Assembly: GCF_030068605.1 (NCBI RefSeq)
Contig: NZ_JASJOU010000022.1
Coordinates: 62,001 to 126,000, forward strand
Reading direction: 5' to 3'
DNA: 64,000 bases
DNA from: Xanthocytophaga agilis
GTDB taxonomy: Bacteria > Bacteroidota > Bacteroidia > Cytophagales > 172606-1
The position numbers and the translations under genes are program-made. Each line of letters begins with the position of its first letter. Position 1 is the first letter of the stretch. The notes beneath the pieces are model-generated. The model was not told where the DNA came from, did not search any database, and was given only the letters and a program-made list of their open reading frames with translations. Of the stretch, positions 27,708-36,326 are shown one piece after another.

Positions 27708-29762
27708 ATGCAAACAGACTGGACTTTGATCGAAGGCTCACCTATTCCATTAGGTGTCAGCTATAACCCCATTGTAAAAGCCTATAATGTGGCATTGTAT
27801 TCCAATCATGCTGCTAAAGTAAGTTTGTTGCTATATGCAGAAGAGGAGTATGAATTGCCCAGATATACCATTGTGCTTAACCCATTGATCAATAAATCAC
27901 AGCGGGTATGGCATTGTTATCTCAAAGAATCAGAAATTCCAGAAGCTGCCTATTATGCGTTTCAGGTAGATGGCCCTGTTAATATAGAAGAACCTTACTG
28001 GCATGCATTCAATCCTAAGAAAGTATTACTGGACCCCTATACAAAGGCTATCTTCTTTCCTCCTGAATTCAGTCGGTTGGCTGCTTGTGATGGATTTTCC
28101 AATGCAGGAAAGGCTGCCTTGGGGTGTTTGCGATCGTTGAAAGATGCAGCAGCTCCCTTTGACTGGCAGAACGATAAACCCGTCCGACATACTGATGACC
28201 TGATTATCTATGAAATGCATGTGAGGGGATTTACACGTCGTGCAAGTGCAGGTGTACCAGTCGGACAGGAAGGTACCTTTGCAGGAGTTATTGCGAAAAT
28301 TCCCTATCTGAAAGACTTGGGAATTACAGCTGTTGAACTTATGCCCGTGTTTCAGTTTGATCCTCAGGAGAATAATTATTGGGGGTATATGCCACTGGGA
28401 TTTTTTATGCCTCATCTGGCCTATTCTTCAGACAAGACACCGGGTGGAGCGATGCGAGAGTTTAAAACTATGGTTCGTGAACTCCACAAAGCAGGTATTG
28501 AAGTAATTTTGGATGTGGTGTTTAACCATACGGTAGAAGGAGGCAAGGGTGGTCCTGTATATCACTTCAAAGGGATTGACAACAGTACTTATTATCTGCT
28601 GAAACATACTCCAAATGACCCTTATCTGAACTATAGTGGTACTGGCAATACGTTGCGCACAGATCATCCGGCCACACAGCAGTTCATTATGGATTGCCTG
28701 CGTTACTGGGTCACCGAAATGCATGTAGACGGCTTTCGTTTTGATCTGGCCTCGGTGTTTTCTCGTACTTCCGATGGTAGGGTAGGAGATACTCCTATTT
28801 TTGCTCAACTGGCAGCAGATCCGGTATTATCTTCCGTACGAATGATTGCCGAACCCTGGGATGCCGTGGATGTATATCAATTGGGACGGGCTTTTCCAGG
28901 AGTTACCTGGTTACAGTGGAATGGTAAGTTTCGGGATGATGTCCGGCAGTTTGTTAAAAGTGATGCCGGGTTTGTAGGTGCATTGATTCAGCGCCTATAT
29001 GGAAGCGACGATTTATTCCCTGGAGATGCTTTTCATGCCTATCATTCCTACCAGAGTGTAAACTATATCAATTCGCATGACGGATTTACCTTGTATGATA
29101 CAGTTGCCTACAATTCGAAACACAATCAGGCCAATGGACATAACAATACCGATGGCCATGAACCGAATCTAAGCTGGAATTGTGGTATAGAAGGTGATAT
29201 GGGTGTGTCAGAGGCCGTGATGCAGTTGCGGCAACGGCAGGCGAAGAATTTCTTTACTCTTCTCATGTTATCCAACGGAACACCTATGTTTGTGGCTGGG
29301 GATGAATTTTTGCATACCCAGAATGGAAACAACAATGCCTATAATCAGGACAATGAAACCAGCTGGTTAAACTGGAATCGCCTTGATCAGTTTTCAGGCT
29401 TCCATCAGTTTATTGTAGCGTTAATTCGTTTTCGCAAAGAACAGGATGGCATCAGCCGAAGCCGTTTCTGGCGAAATGATGTAAGGTGGTATGGCGTAAA
29501 TGGACAACCTGACTTTCAATCTTCTTCCCGTAGCCTGGCATTTAGTTTAAAACTATCTTCTGGCAAGACATTGTATGTAATGATCAATGCCTATTGGGAA
29601 GGTTTACCCTTTGTGATTCAGGAGCCAGGCCCCTGGTCACGTATTATCAACACCTATCTGGCTTCAGGAGAAGATATCCTCAAAGAAGGAACTGAAACCA
29701 TCACCCATTCAGACTATTGGGTAGGCGAACGATCTATAGTAGTTCTGCTAAGTAATCATTGA
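27708..29762 (+). CDS. glgX: glycogen debranching enzyme (GlgX/isoamylase type, GH13)
   Basis: 684 residues. It hydrolyses alpha-1,6 branches in glycogen or limit dextrin in the cytoplasm. An N-terminal CBM48 domain (about 10-115) precedes the GH13 barrel. Catalytic motifs: DVVFNHT (region I), DGFRFDLAS with nucleophile Asp346 (region II), AEPWD with acid/base Glu382 (region III) and INSHDGF with Asp458 (region IV). The segment NGHNNTDGHEPNLSWNCG is characteristic of the GlgX/TreX subfamily, as is GDEFLHTQNGNNNAYNQDN. There is no signal peptide. It stands alone: the PKS lies divergently to the left and repeat element A is downstream. Confidence 0.94.
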   Translation: MQTDWTLIEGSPIPLGVSYNPIVKAYNVALYSNHAAKVSLLLYAEEEYELPRYTIVLNPLINKSQRVWHCYLKESEIPEAAYYAFQVDGPVNIEEPYWHAFNPKKVLLDPYTKAIFFPPEFSRLAACDGFSNAGKAALGCLRSLKDAAAPFDWQNDKPVRHTDDLIIYEMHVRGFTRRASAGVPVGQEGTFAGVIAKIPYLKDLGITAVELMPVFQFDPQENNYWGYMPLGFFMPHLAYSSDKTPGGAMREFKTMVRELHKAGIEVILDVVFNHTVEGGKGGPVYHFKGIDNSTYYLLKHTPNDPYLNYSGTGNTLRTDHPATQQFIMDCLRYWVTEMHVDGFRFDLASVFSRTSDGRVGDTPIFAQLAADPVLSSVRMIAEPWDAVDVYQLGRAFPGVTWLQWNGKFRDDVRQFVKSDAGFVGALIQRLYGSDDLFPGDAFHAYHSYQSVNYINSHDGFTLYDTVAYNSKHNQANGHNNTDGHEPNLSWNCGIEGDMGVSEAVMQLRQRQAKNFFTLLMLSNGTPMFVAGDEFLHTQNGNNNAYNQDNETSWLNWNRLDQFSGFHQFIVALIRFRKEQDGISRSRFWRNDVRWYGVNGQPDFQSSSRSLAFSLKLSSGKTLYVMINAYWEGLPFVIQEPGPWSRIINTYLASGEDILKEGTETITHSDYWVGERSIVVLLSNH

Positions 29763-29810
29763 AAAAAAGGGAATTAGAAATGCAGTCCAAAAGAAAAAAA
29801 TAAAATGAAG

Positions 29811-29990
29811 ATGCTACAAAGAGAGTTGCGATTCCTTCAATCGTGTGTGGTAGTGTAGGTGCGTTGGCAATCTTTTTCCCGCGAGGTTGGCCTTTGGCCT
29901 TGCGGGCGGAAGGATCGGGAAAAAGTGTCTTTTTCTTTTGTCACTTTTCTTTTGGACAAGCAAAAGAAAAGTGAGAAGGGCGGAAGATGA
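29811..29990 (-). repeat. dispersed element A, copy 1 (reverse orientation)
   Basis: About 180 bases that match, as reverse complement, the segment 32131-32329. The best-conserved core contains GGCCAAAGGCCAACCTCGCG (read on the reverse strand) and continues through ACGCACCTACA, CGATTGAAG and AACTCTCTTTGTAGCA. It can fold through a 10-bp stem (29872-29881 with 29916-29925, CTTTTTCCCG/CGGGAAAAAG). The outer part has a second self-complementary stretch, CACTTTTCTTTTG with CAAAAGAAAAGTG (29942-29973). It encodes no protein with recognisable features. Confidence 0.85.
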
Positions 29991-30084
29991 ATCATTAGAG
30001 AAATAAAGGAAACACAACAATCCGAAAAATGGAGAGGCAATTGGAAGAACAATGATAGGAGTTATAAACAATAAGGTTAAAAGT

Positions 30085-30121
30085 AAGAAAACCAGAACCT
30101 AAATAGCATAGGCTCTGGTTT
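30085..30121 (-). terminator. terminator of the asparaginase-family gene
   Basis: Stem AAACCAGAACCT (30089-30100) with AGGCTCTGGTTT (30110-30121), 11 of 12 pairs, followed on the reverse strand by TTTTCTTACTTTT. It lies 52 bases beyond the stop of the reverse-strand gene. Its stem sequence is nearly the same as that of the terminator at 32032. Confidence 0.75.
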
Positions 30122-30172
30122 ATCAAAACTCCATCATTAGAGATTACTTATGTTGTGTAAGCAGAACACAGA

Positions 30173-31159
30173 TTACATAGAACTTTTTGCATCAAATAAT
30201 TTATTCTGAACACTATTACTATACACCGCATAGTTAAAGCCTTTCTGAATAGCATACGCCCCATACTCTCCTTTCTTATTCAGAGCAAGAAAACCTACCT
30301 GAATCTTATCATATCCCGGATATTTCTTTTTAATACGCTCTACCGCTGTAACACATGCTTTCTGAGGAGACATACCCTGACGCATCAGCTCCACTACCAG
30401 ATGGCTACCAACTGTACGAATAACCGCTTCACCCAGACCTGTAGAACATGCTGCACCTACTTCGTTGTCTACATATAGTCCTGCACCAATAATCGGAGAG
30501 TCGCCTACACGACCGTGCATTTTAAAGGCCATGCCACTGGTAGTACAGGCACCAGATAATTTACCATTGGCATCCAGCGCAATCATACCAATAGTATCGT
30601 GACGTTCGATGTTAATAACAGGTTCGTATTTAGCTGTTTTCAACCATTCTTTCCATGCCTTCTCTGACTCAGGTGTCAGTAGATTCTCTTCTTTAAATCC
30701 TTTGGACAAGGCAAACTGACGTGCTCCTTCTCCAACCAGCATTACATGGGGAGTATCCTCCATCACTTTGCGGGCTACTGAAATCGGATGCATAATATTT
30801 TGCAAGAATGCTACCGAACCACAGTTATCATTTTCATCCATAATACAGGCATCTAGTGTTACCTTTCCATCACGATCAGGCAGACCACCATAGCCCACGG
30901 TATTTACTTTAGGATCAGCTTCAGGTACCATAACTCCTTTTTCTACAGCATCCAGTGCCCGTCCTCCTTTGCTTAGAATATCCCAGGCCGCCTGGTTAGC
31001 CGGAATGCCGTGGTCCCAGGTAGAAAGAACGATTGGTCCACCTGCTGGTGCTTTACCTGGATTAATATGCTGATCAACTGATGTGCTATTGCCCCGTAAA
31101 TACGAAAAGAATGCAGCTCCCATTGCAGAAATCTTCAGAAACTGTCTGCGGTTATTCAT
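30173..31159 (-). CDS. N4-(beta-N-acetylglucosaminyl)-L-asparaginase family (Ntn hydrolase), exported
   Basis: 328 residues. It is an Ntn-hydrolase of the glycosylasparaginase/isoaspartyl peptidase family, which cleaves the GlcNAc-Asn bond of N-glycopeptides or related amides. The precursor is expected to self-cleave before Thr189 in HDTIGMIA, making Thr189 the N-terminal nucleophile of the beta subunit. GRVGDSPIIGAGLYVDN and ACSTGLGEAVIR (substrate-binding loops) follow. The N-terminus MNNRRQFLKISAMGAAFF is a Tat-type signal (RRQFLK), so it is exported folded. It is divergent from cutC with 73 bases between. A role in scavenging glycoprotein amino sugars fits a glycan degrader. Confidence 0.92.
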   Translation of the reverse strand: MNNRRQFLKISAMGAAFFSYLRGNSTSVDQHINPGKAPAGGPIVLSTWDHGIPANQAAWDILSKGGRALDAVEKGVMVPEADPKVNTVGYGGLPDRDGKVTLDACIMDENDNCGSVAFLQNIMHPISVARKVMEDTPHVMLVGEGARQFALSKGFKEENLLTPESEKAWKEWLKTAKYEPVINIERHDTIGMIALDANGKLSGACTTSGMAFKMHGRVGDSPIIGAGLYVDNEVGAACSTGLGEAVIRTVGSHLVVELMRQGMSPQKACVTAVERIKKKYPGYDKIQVGFLALNKKGEYGAYAIQKGFNYAVYSNSVQNKLFDAKSSM

Positions 31160-31168
31160 AATGCTTGT

Positions 31169-31199
31169 TTGGATAAGGTTTTATTAGGAAGTATTTTTG
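31169..31199 (+). promoter_or_regulatory. Bacteroidota sigma-A promoter for cutC
   Basis: TTG at 31169-31171 and TATTTTTG at 31192-31199 (consensus TAnnTTTG) are separated by 20 bases, the canonical spacing. The cutC ATG follows 33 bases later. Confidence 0.65.
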
Positions 31200-31232
31200 A
31201 CAAAGAAATTCAAAATAATAAAATAATTTAGT

Positions 31233-31979
31233 ATGTCTGATCAAATTACCGTCGAAATTTGTGTGAACTCTGCTATTTCTGCAATAGAGGCTCAAAAAGG
31301 AGGGGCGAATAGAGTGGAGTTGTGTGAGAATCTTTGGGAGGGAGGTACAACACCCAGTGCAGGAACTATTGCTATTGCCCGTAAGAATTTAACTATTCAA
31401 CTATTCGTTATTATCCGTCCGCGTGGAGGTGATTTTCTGTATTCAGACGATGAGTTTGATGTAATGAAACATGATATCCTGACTGCCAAACAGCTAGGTG
31501 CTGATGGCATTGTAACAGGTATCCTGACAGCAGATGGACGAGTGGATATACCTCGCATGAAAGAACTGAAAGAACTGGCCGCTCCGCTACCCATTACCTT
31601 TCACCGGGCATTCGACATGGTAGCAGATCCTTATCAGGCACTGGAAGATTGTATTGCATTGGGGATGGACCGGATACTTACCTCAGGGCTGGAAAAATCG
31701 GCTATCGAAGGAATGGAGCTAATTGCCGAACTGGTACAAAAAGCAGCTGGCCGTATTCGTATCATGCCAGGATCAGGTATCAATGAGAAGAATGTACACA
31801 AGCTAGTACAATATACAGGGGTGAAGGAAGTGCATTTCTCTGCTATGCGAACTGTTGACAGTCAGATGGAATATCGTCAGGCGAATGTGTTTATGGGAGG
31901 GGTGATGCGGCCACCAGAGTTTTTGATAACAGTGACAGACCCTGCAAAAGTGGAACGGGTACGAAATGCGGCACAATAA
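31233..31979 (+). CDS. cutC: CutC-family protein (copper homeostasis, TIM barrel)
   Basis: 248 residues, full family length. The typical N-terminus (EICVNSAISAIEAQKGGANRVELCENLWEGGTTPSAG) and the barrel signatures VIIRPRGGDFLYSDDE, GADGIVTGIL, ITFHRAFDM, ILTSG and IMPGSGINEKNV are all present. CutC is linked to copper tolerance in some bacteria, but its biochemical activity is unsettled. The protein is cytoplasmic, with no signal peptide. It is expressed from its own promoter and ends at a strong terminator, so it is monocistronic. Confidence 0.95.
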   Translation: MSDQITVEICVNSAISAIEAQKGGANRVELCENLWEGGTTPSAGTIAIARKNLTIQLFVIIRPRGGDFLYSDDEFDVMKHDILTAKQLGADGIVTGILTADGRVDIPRMKELKELAAPLPITFHRAFDMVADPYQALEDCIALGMDRILTSGLEKSAIEGMELIAELVQKAAGRIRIMPGSGINEKNVHKLVQYTGVKEVHFSAMRTVDSQMEYRQANVFMGGVMRPPEFLITVTDPAKVERVRNAAQ

Positions 31980-32031
31980 AGGAGTTGAGACTAGAGTCAT
32001 TCCAGATCCTGTATCTGATTTTTGAACTCTA

Positions 32032-32080
32032 AAAACCAGAGCCTTCGCTTTTGAAAAGATTGAAGGCTCTGGTTTTCTTT
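32032..32080 (+). terminator. Rho-independent terminator of cutC
   Basis: A 15-bp perfect stem, AAAACCAGAGCCTTC (32032-32046) with GAAGGCTCTGGTTTT (32062-32076), followed by CTTTTG. The 15-base loop contains its own palindrome, CTTTTGAAAAG. Confidence 0.9.
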
Positions 32081-32130
32081 TGAATGTTTTTCGACTTTAT
32101 TGTCCCTTACATCGCTCTTCTTGTGACTCC

Positions 32131-32329
32131 TTCATTTTTTGCTTGCCCAAAAAACAGGGCACCAAACGAGAGTTTGGTGAGCAGATCTGTGCGTGAGCAA
32201 AAAAGGGCACTTTTCTCCGATCCTTCCCCCCACAGGCCAAAGGCCAACCTCGCGGAGAAAAGATTCCCTACGCACCTACAAGACCACTCGCGATTGAAGT
32301 GGAGGTAACTCTCTTTGTAGCAGTTTTTT
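32131..32329 (+). repeat. dispersed element A, copy 2 (forward orientation)
   Basis: About 200 bases homologous to 29811-29990 in inverted orientation. The core stem CTTTTCTCCG (32210-32219) with CGGAGAAAAG (32253-32262) differs from copy 1 at two adjacent positions in each arm, yet stays fully paired. An extra segment absent from copy 1 carries a small hairpin, CACCAAAC (32160-32167) with GTTTGGTG (32172-32179). It ends in CTCTTTGTAGCA and a run of T. No gene is present. Confidence 0.85.
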
Positions 32330-32397
32330 TACTCTAATGCAGATAACTCTTTTCTAAAAACACGTAATCTTCCCTAACCTGTCCGTTTCACACAAGG

Positions 32398-32754
32398 TTA
32401 TGTGTTTTCAGAGACTTGGTTTCGTTCTTTATGGCGTAATCCCCATACTTTAATCTCTTGCATCATAGGAATGGTGGTCTGGCCGAATTCTGTTAAACTG
32501 TATTCTACTGTAGGAGGGACGGTTGGAAATATTTCGCGACTCACCAAGCCATCCTCTTCCAGTTCGCGGAGTTGTGAGGTAAGCATAGTAGGAGTGATGC
32601 CCGTTATTTCTCTTTCCAGCACCTTAAAGCGTTTGGGACTCTCTTTGATAAGGGCATGAAGGATGCGTAATTTCCACTTTCCGCTCAGTAAGGTAACCGC
32701 ATATTCAACCGGACATGAAATTTCTTCTTTTTTCTCTCTTTTTTTCGTGCTCAT
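32398..32754 (-). CDS. HxlR-family winged-helix transcriptional regulator
   Basis: 118 residues from the ATG at 32754. A start at 32826 would add 24 residues atypical of the family. The HxlR signature is clear: CPVEYAVTLLSGKWKLRILHAL, then the recognition region ITPTMLTSQLRELEEDGLVSR, then the wing VEYSLTEFG. The key Cys of CPVEYA is present, as in redox- or quinone-sensing members such as YodB/QorR. It is divergent from an alpha/beta hydrolase gene, sharing a 109-base intergenic region with a palindrome, so autoregulation and control of the hydrolase are likely. Confidence 0.92.
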   Translation of the reverse strand: MSTKKREKKEEISCPVEYAVTLLSGKWKLRILHALIKESPKRFKVLEREITGITPTMLTSQLRELEEDGLVSREIFPTVPPTVEYSLTEFGQTTIPMMQEIKVWGLRHKERNQVSENT

Positions 32755-32802
32755 TACCAGAAAGCTATGGTTTTCTATACTAATACAGTTTTTGTGTACT
32801 AC

Positions 32803-32841
32803 TTGTAAAAATATAGTAATGGACATACGTTTGCAAACATA
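32803..32841 (+). promoter_or_regulatory. hydrolase promoter with overlapping palindromic operator
   Basis: TTG (32803-32805), a 20-base spacer and TACGTTTG (32826-32833) form a canonical Bacteroidota promoter, with the ATG 30 bases downstream. The -7 box is half of the palindrome TACGTTTGCAAACATA (32826-32841). Its other half, read on the reverse strand, is TATGTTTG, also a -7 match facing the HxlR gene. A dimer bound here would block both promoters. Confidence 0.6.
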
Positions 32842-32863
32842 ACTCTAATGAGAAAGAAAATAT

Positions 32864-33679
32864 ATGCAAGATATGCTCCAACGCCGGATGGGTTTTGATG
32901 AACTGGGTAAAGCCTATCCCAAAGATTCGTCAGTAAAAGTAGAACCTATTACAATTAATGGAATAAGCTGTTTCTGGTTTACACCAGAGCAGGCAATTAC
33001 AAACAAAGTGATTGTGTATCTACATGGAGGAGCTTTTGCCGTAGGCTCTATACGATCCCATGAAAGCATGGCCTCTCATTTTGCTAGTCAGTTCCAGACA
33101 AAAATTCTGTTTATTGACTATTCATTGGCTCCTGAACATCCTTATCCAGGTGGAATGAATGATGTACTGGCTGTGTATAGTACCTTACAAAAGCAGTATC
33201 CTGATTATACATTTACGTTAATGGGAGATAGTGCAGGAGGAGGGCTGGCAATTTCTTCTATAGCTGCCATGTTCGATCACAACTTATCGTTGCCTCAGGT
33301 TGTAGTATTACTTTCACCATGGATTAGTCTTACTTGTACCAACCCTTCCCATCAGCAAAATGCTGACAAGGATATTATCAATACAGAATATCTGAAAGCA
33401 GCAGCCAAAGACTATATAGGAAATAATCCTATGGAAAAAGCGAGTCCAGAATTCCTCACCTTCAACGCATTTCCTCCTGTTCTGATACTGGCAGGTGAAG
33501 AGGAAATCCTTCTGGATGATAGTAAAAACTTTTACGCCTATATCCGGCAGATACAGAAGGAATCCTATTTACATGTCTACAAAAACCAGAAACATGTATG
33601 GACCTTAGCTTCTATTCAGAGTGAGGCTTCCCAGCAAGCGCTGAAGGTTATAGCAGAATTTTTGGAGAATAATTCCTAA
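32864..33679 (+). CDS. alpha/beta hydrolase (HSL-type acetyl esterase)
   Basis: 271 residues. The oxyanion motif is HGGAF (a variant of HGGGF), the nucleophile Ser123 lies in MGDSAGGG, the likely acid lies near GEEEILLDDS, and the catalytic His is in NQKHVW near the C-terminus. This places it in the hormone-sensitive-lipase-like family of short-chain esterases. There is no signal peptide, so it is cytoplasmic. It is transcribed divergently from the HxlR regulator and is probably its main target. Substrate is not predictable. Confidence 0.9.
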   Translation: MQDMLQRRMGFDELGKAYPKDSSVKVEPITINGISCFWFTPEQAITNKVIVYLHGGAFAVGSIRSHESMASHFASQFQTKILFIDYSLAPEHPYPGGMNDVLAVYSTLQKQYPDYTFTLMGDSAGGGLAISSIAAMFDHNLSLPQVVVLLSPWISLTCTNPSHQQNADKDIINTEYLKAAAKDYIGNNPMEKASPEFLTFNAFPPVLILAGEEEILLDDSKNFYAYIRQIQKESYLHVYKNQKHVWTLASIQSEASQQALKVIAEFLENNS

Positions 33680-33833
33680 CTATTAATTCTATTTTGATGT
33701 GGTGATATGCCAAACAAGGTATTTTGAAATACCCTCTCTTAAAGAAATTCCTTTTTTGTGCATTATCACCCTTTGTTATCCTCTGAAAGGATCTATCTCC
33801 TCCCTATCCTCCTGTAAAGATATCTCCCTTCTC

Positions 33834-33989
33834 TGTCCTTCCGAAAGAATCCTGTGACAAATAGAGCCATGCTTGTTGTTTGAGAGAAAGAATATTCTCC
33901 AGATCCCAAGGCCGCCGGTTTTGCCACGCATGTCCCGACAACAGCCTGCCACGCCTTGGCGTGGGTAGGAATATTCTTTCAGAAGGACA
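33834..33989 (+). repeat. dispersed element B, copy 1, with terminal inverted repeats
   Basis: A 156-base element bounded by 17-base inverted ends: TGTCCTTCCGAAAGAAT (33834-33850) and ATTCTTTCAGAAGGACA (33973-33989), one mismatch. It shares GTGACAAATAGAGC, GAGAGAAAGAATATT and GGCCG.CGG..TTGCCACG with 42205-42318. It carries an inner hairpin, CCACGCC-TT-GGCGTGG, missing from the other copy. It lies in the 582-base gene-free stretch 33680-34261. Nothing else was recognised there. Confidence 0.8.
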
Positions 33990-34261
33990 AAAAGGGGGAG
34001 AAGGCTCACTGCTGAAACGAAGATCCAGCGTACCTTCCCATAGAACAGGTTTCGAGCCATGCACCATAGAACAACCTTGTCCTACAACTAATACTAAAAA
34101 GAATCAAAGGGATAAACCTCTCCATCCAGATATTATATCATCCTCATAGTGTGTTTGAAATTTGCATTGTTTGATTTTTGCAATCATTCGTTTGAAACTT
34201 GTAATCACCACCTTACCCATTCACCATACCTTTGTTCTATCAATTAAAACAAACAAAGACT

Positions 34262-35101
34262 ATGGACAACAAAAAAGTATGGTTTATCACAGGAGCTTCC
34301 AAAGGACTTGGTTTATCCCTTGCCAGACAAGTATTGCAACAGGGAAACTTTGTCGCTGCGACCTCTCGCACAATTGATGCTTTACAAACAGCTATAGGAA
34401 AGGCCAATGATCGTTTTTTACCATTACAGGTTGATCTGAATAATGAAGATAGTGTAGCGAAAGCACTTGAGCAAACTCATCAGACTTTCGGACAAATAGA
34501 CGTGGTAGTGAACAATGCCGGATACGGTATAGGAGGAAGTATTGAAGAACTGACAGACAAAGAAACACGTGATAGCTTTGATATCAATGTGTTTGGTACA
34601 CTGAATGTTATTCGCAAGGTATTACCGTTTCTGCGTGATCAAAAGTCAGGGCATATTCTCAACATATCTTCTATCGCAGGCATTAGTGCCAATACAGGCT
34701 GGTCAATCTATGCGGCTACCAAATATGCTATCGTAGGACTTTCAGAAGTACTGGCAGAAGATGTAAGATCATTGGGAATTCGGGTAACTGTCGTTGCACC
34801 GGGAGCTTTCCGAACCAGTTTCCTTTCATCTGAATCACTGGTAATGACACAAAATCCCATAGCCATATATGAAGAGGTGAGAGCTTCTCATGCCAAATAC
34901 CTGAAACTGGATGGCCATCAGGCGGGCGATCCGGAGAAAGCAGCCGAAGCGATGATTCAGATCACAGAGGAGAGTAATCCACCCTTGTATCTATTGCTGG
35001 GAAGTGATGCCTATCAGCGAGCTTTTAACAAGCTGGCTTCTATGACAAAGGAATTCCAGTCATGGGAGTCTCTAACCAAATCAACTGATTTTAAAAACTA
35101 A
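34262..35101 (+). CDS. short-chain dehydrogenase/reductase (SDR), first of a tandem pair
   Basis: 279 residues from the ATG at 34262 (a TTG 30 bases upstream is unlikely). A classical SDR: TGASKGLG (residues 10-17, NAD(P)-binding), NNAGYG, and the tetrad Asn109, Ser137, Tyr150 and Lys154 (YAATK). TSR after beta-2 suggests NADP(H) preference. A -7-like TACCTTTG lies at 34227-34234. The next gene is a close paralogue 26 bases downstream, so the two arose by tandem duplication and are co-transcribed. The substrate is unknown. Related SDRs are often annotated as oxidoreductases next to AraC regulators, as here. Confidence 0.94.
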   Translation: MDNKKVWFITGASKGLGLSLARQVLQQGNFVAATSRTIDALQTAIGKANDRFLPLQVDLNNEDSVAKALEQTHQTFGQIDVVVNNAGYGIGGSIEELTDKETRDSFDINVFGTLNVIRKVLPFLRDQKSGHILNISSIAGISANTGWSIYAATKYAIVGLSEVLAEDVRSLGIRVTVVAPGAFRTSFLSSESLVMTQNPIAIYEEVRASHAKYLKLDGHQAGDPEKAAEAMIQITEESNPPLYLLLGSDAYQRAFNKLASMTKEFQSWESLTKSTDFKN

Positions 35102-35127
35102 TTTTTTATTTAACTATCCACAACACA

Positions 35128-35991
35128 ATGAAAACACAACAAATATGGTTTGTGACCGGAGCCTCTAAAGGTTTAGGTCTTTCTCTAGTACAACAATTGC
35201 TTTTGCAGGGACATAAAGTAGCTGCCACTTCCCGCAATCTGGAGGACTTACGCAAAGCAGTAGGGACTCACACCAGTTTTCTTCCATTAGCGATGGATCT
35301 TAAAGCTGAAGCGAGTGTAAAACAGGCAATCGAACAGACGATAGCTCACTTTGGGAAGATTGATGTAGTAGTGAACAATGCAGGGTATGGTTTACTGGGT
35401 AGCCTGGAGGAGTTGAGTGACGCAGAAGCCCGGGACAATTTTGATATCAATGTATTTGGTTCTCTGAATGTAATTCGTCAGGTAATGCCTTATCTGAGAG
35501 AACAAAAGTCAGGACATATATTCAATATATCATCCGTTGGCGGATTTACCGGAAACTTTGGAGGTTGGGGTATTTATTGTGCTACTAAATTTGCTGTAGT
35601 AGGATTTTCAGAGTCGCTGGCAGCCGAAGTAAAAGAATTTGGTGTACATGTTACTGCCGTAATGCCAGGCTATTTCCGAACCGATTTCCTGACAGCAGGA
35701 TCGATGGGCCTTCCCAAACAACAGATTGATGCCTACACACAAGTACGCGAATCTCAGGCATTCCATCAGCATAACATGAATGGCAATCAGATGGGTGATC
35801 CGGAGAAGGCAGGACAGGCATTGATTGAGGTTGCCTCTGCTGAAAATCCACCTCTGCATCTGTTCTTAGGAGAGGATGCCTATAACATGGCTTACCAGAA
35901 GATGGACGCTGTAAAGAAAGATGTAGAAGCCTGGAAAACACTGACTATCAGTACAGGTCTTGTTCAGGCCTCTGCTTCAGCAACAGTATAA
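35128..35991 (+). CDS. short-chain dehydrogenase/reductase (SDR), second of a tandem pair
   Basis: 287 residues, closely similar to the preceding protein along its whole length (same TGASKGLG, DINVFG, EQKSGHI and GDPEKA segments). Catalytic residues are Asn108, Ser136, Tyr150 and Lys154 (YCATK). The loop before the active-site Tyr has a one-residue insertion (GNFGGWGIY against ANTGWSIY), which may change the substrate pocket. The pair is followed by the small Atu4866 protein and an AraC regulator. Confidence 0.94.
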   Translation: MKTQQIWFVTGASKGLGLSLVQQLLLQGHKVAATSRNLEDLRKAVGTHTSFLPLAMDLKAEASVKQAIEQTIAHFGKIDVVVNNAGYGLLGSLEELSDAEARDNFDINVFGSLNVIRQVMPYLREQKSGHIFNISSVGGFTGNFGGWGIYCATKFAVVGFSESLAAEVKEFGVHVTAVMPGYFRTDFLTAGSMGLPKQQIDAYTQVRESQAFHQHNMNGNQMGDPEKAGQALIEVASAENPPLHLFLGEDAYNMAYQKMDAVKKDVEAWKTLTISTGLVQASASATV

Positions 35992-36075
35992 CTACTATAT
36001 ATACACTCACCAAAAGTCTGGCAGATAGTAAATGTATTCTGTCTGCCAGATACAAATATAACTTTGTGAATAACT

Positions 36076-36318
36076 ATGAACAACAACAAATCATACATTG
36101 GCATGTGGGTAACCGGAGACGGATATATCCGACAGGAATTACTACCCAATGGGCGTTATGATGAAGCCCGTGGTAAACGGCAAAGCGCCTATACAGGCAG
36201 TTATACCATTGAAGGAGATCATATTGAATACATTGATGACACCGGATTTACAGCCTCCGGAGACTTTAAAGATGACATTCTCTATCATGGTGGGTATATT
36301 TTTTATCGGGAAAAATAA
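36076..36318 (+). CDS. Atu4866-domain small protein
   Basis: 80 residues, matching the Atu4866 family (named after an Agrobacterium protein of known structure but unknown function). Features include an N-terminal YIGMWVTGDGYIRQELLPNGRYDEARG and a closing GGYIFYREK, in an all-beta, lipocalin-like small barrel. It often travels with SDR genes and AraC regulators, as here. A weak hairpin (TCTGGCAGA, 36017-36025, with 36042-36050) separates it from the second SDR gene, so it may be partly independent. Confidence 0.85.
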   Translation: MNNNKSYIGMWVTGDGYIRQELLPNGRYDEARGKRQSAYTGSYTIEGDHIEYIDDTGFTASGDFKDDILYHGGYIFYREK

Positions 36319-36326
36319 GTAAGTAG

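Noticed and set aside
29814..30071. Two overlapping reverse-strand frames of 71-85 codons
   Set aside because: They lie inside element A and its flank; the translation is only the repeat read through.
32084..32308. A 74-codon forward frame after cutC
   Set aside because: Same reason: it is the second copy of element A read in frame.
33776..34149. Frames of 87-94 codons on both strands between the hydrolase and first SDR
   Set aside because: They coincide with element B and its flanks; translations are rich in Arg/Ser and share nothing with known families.
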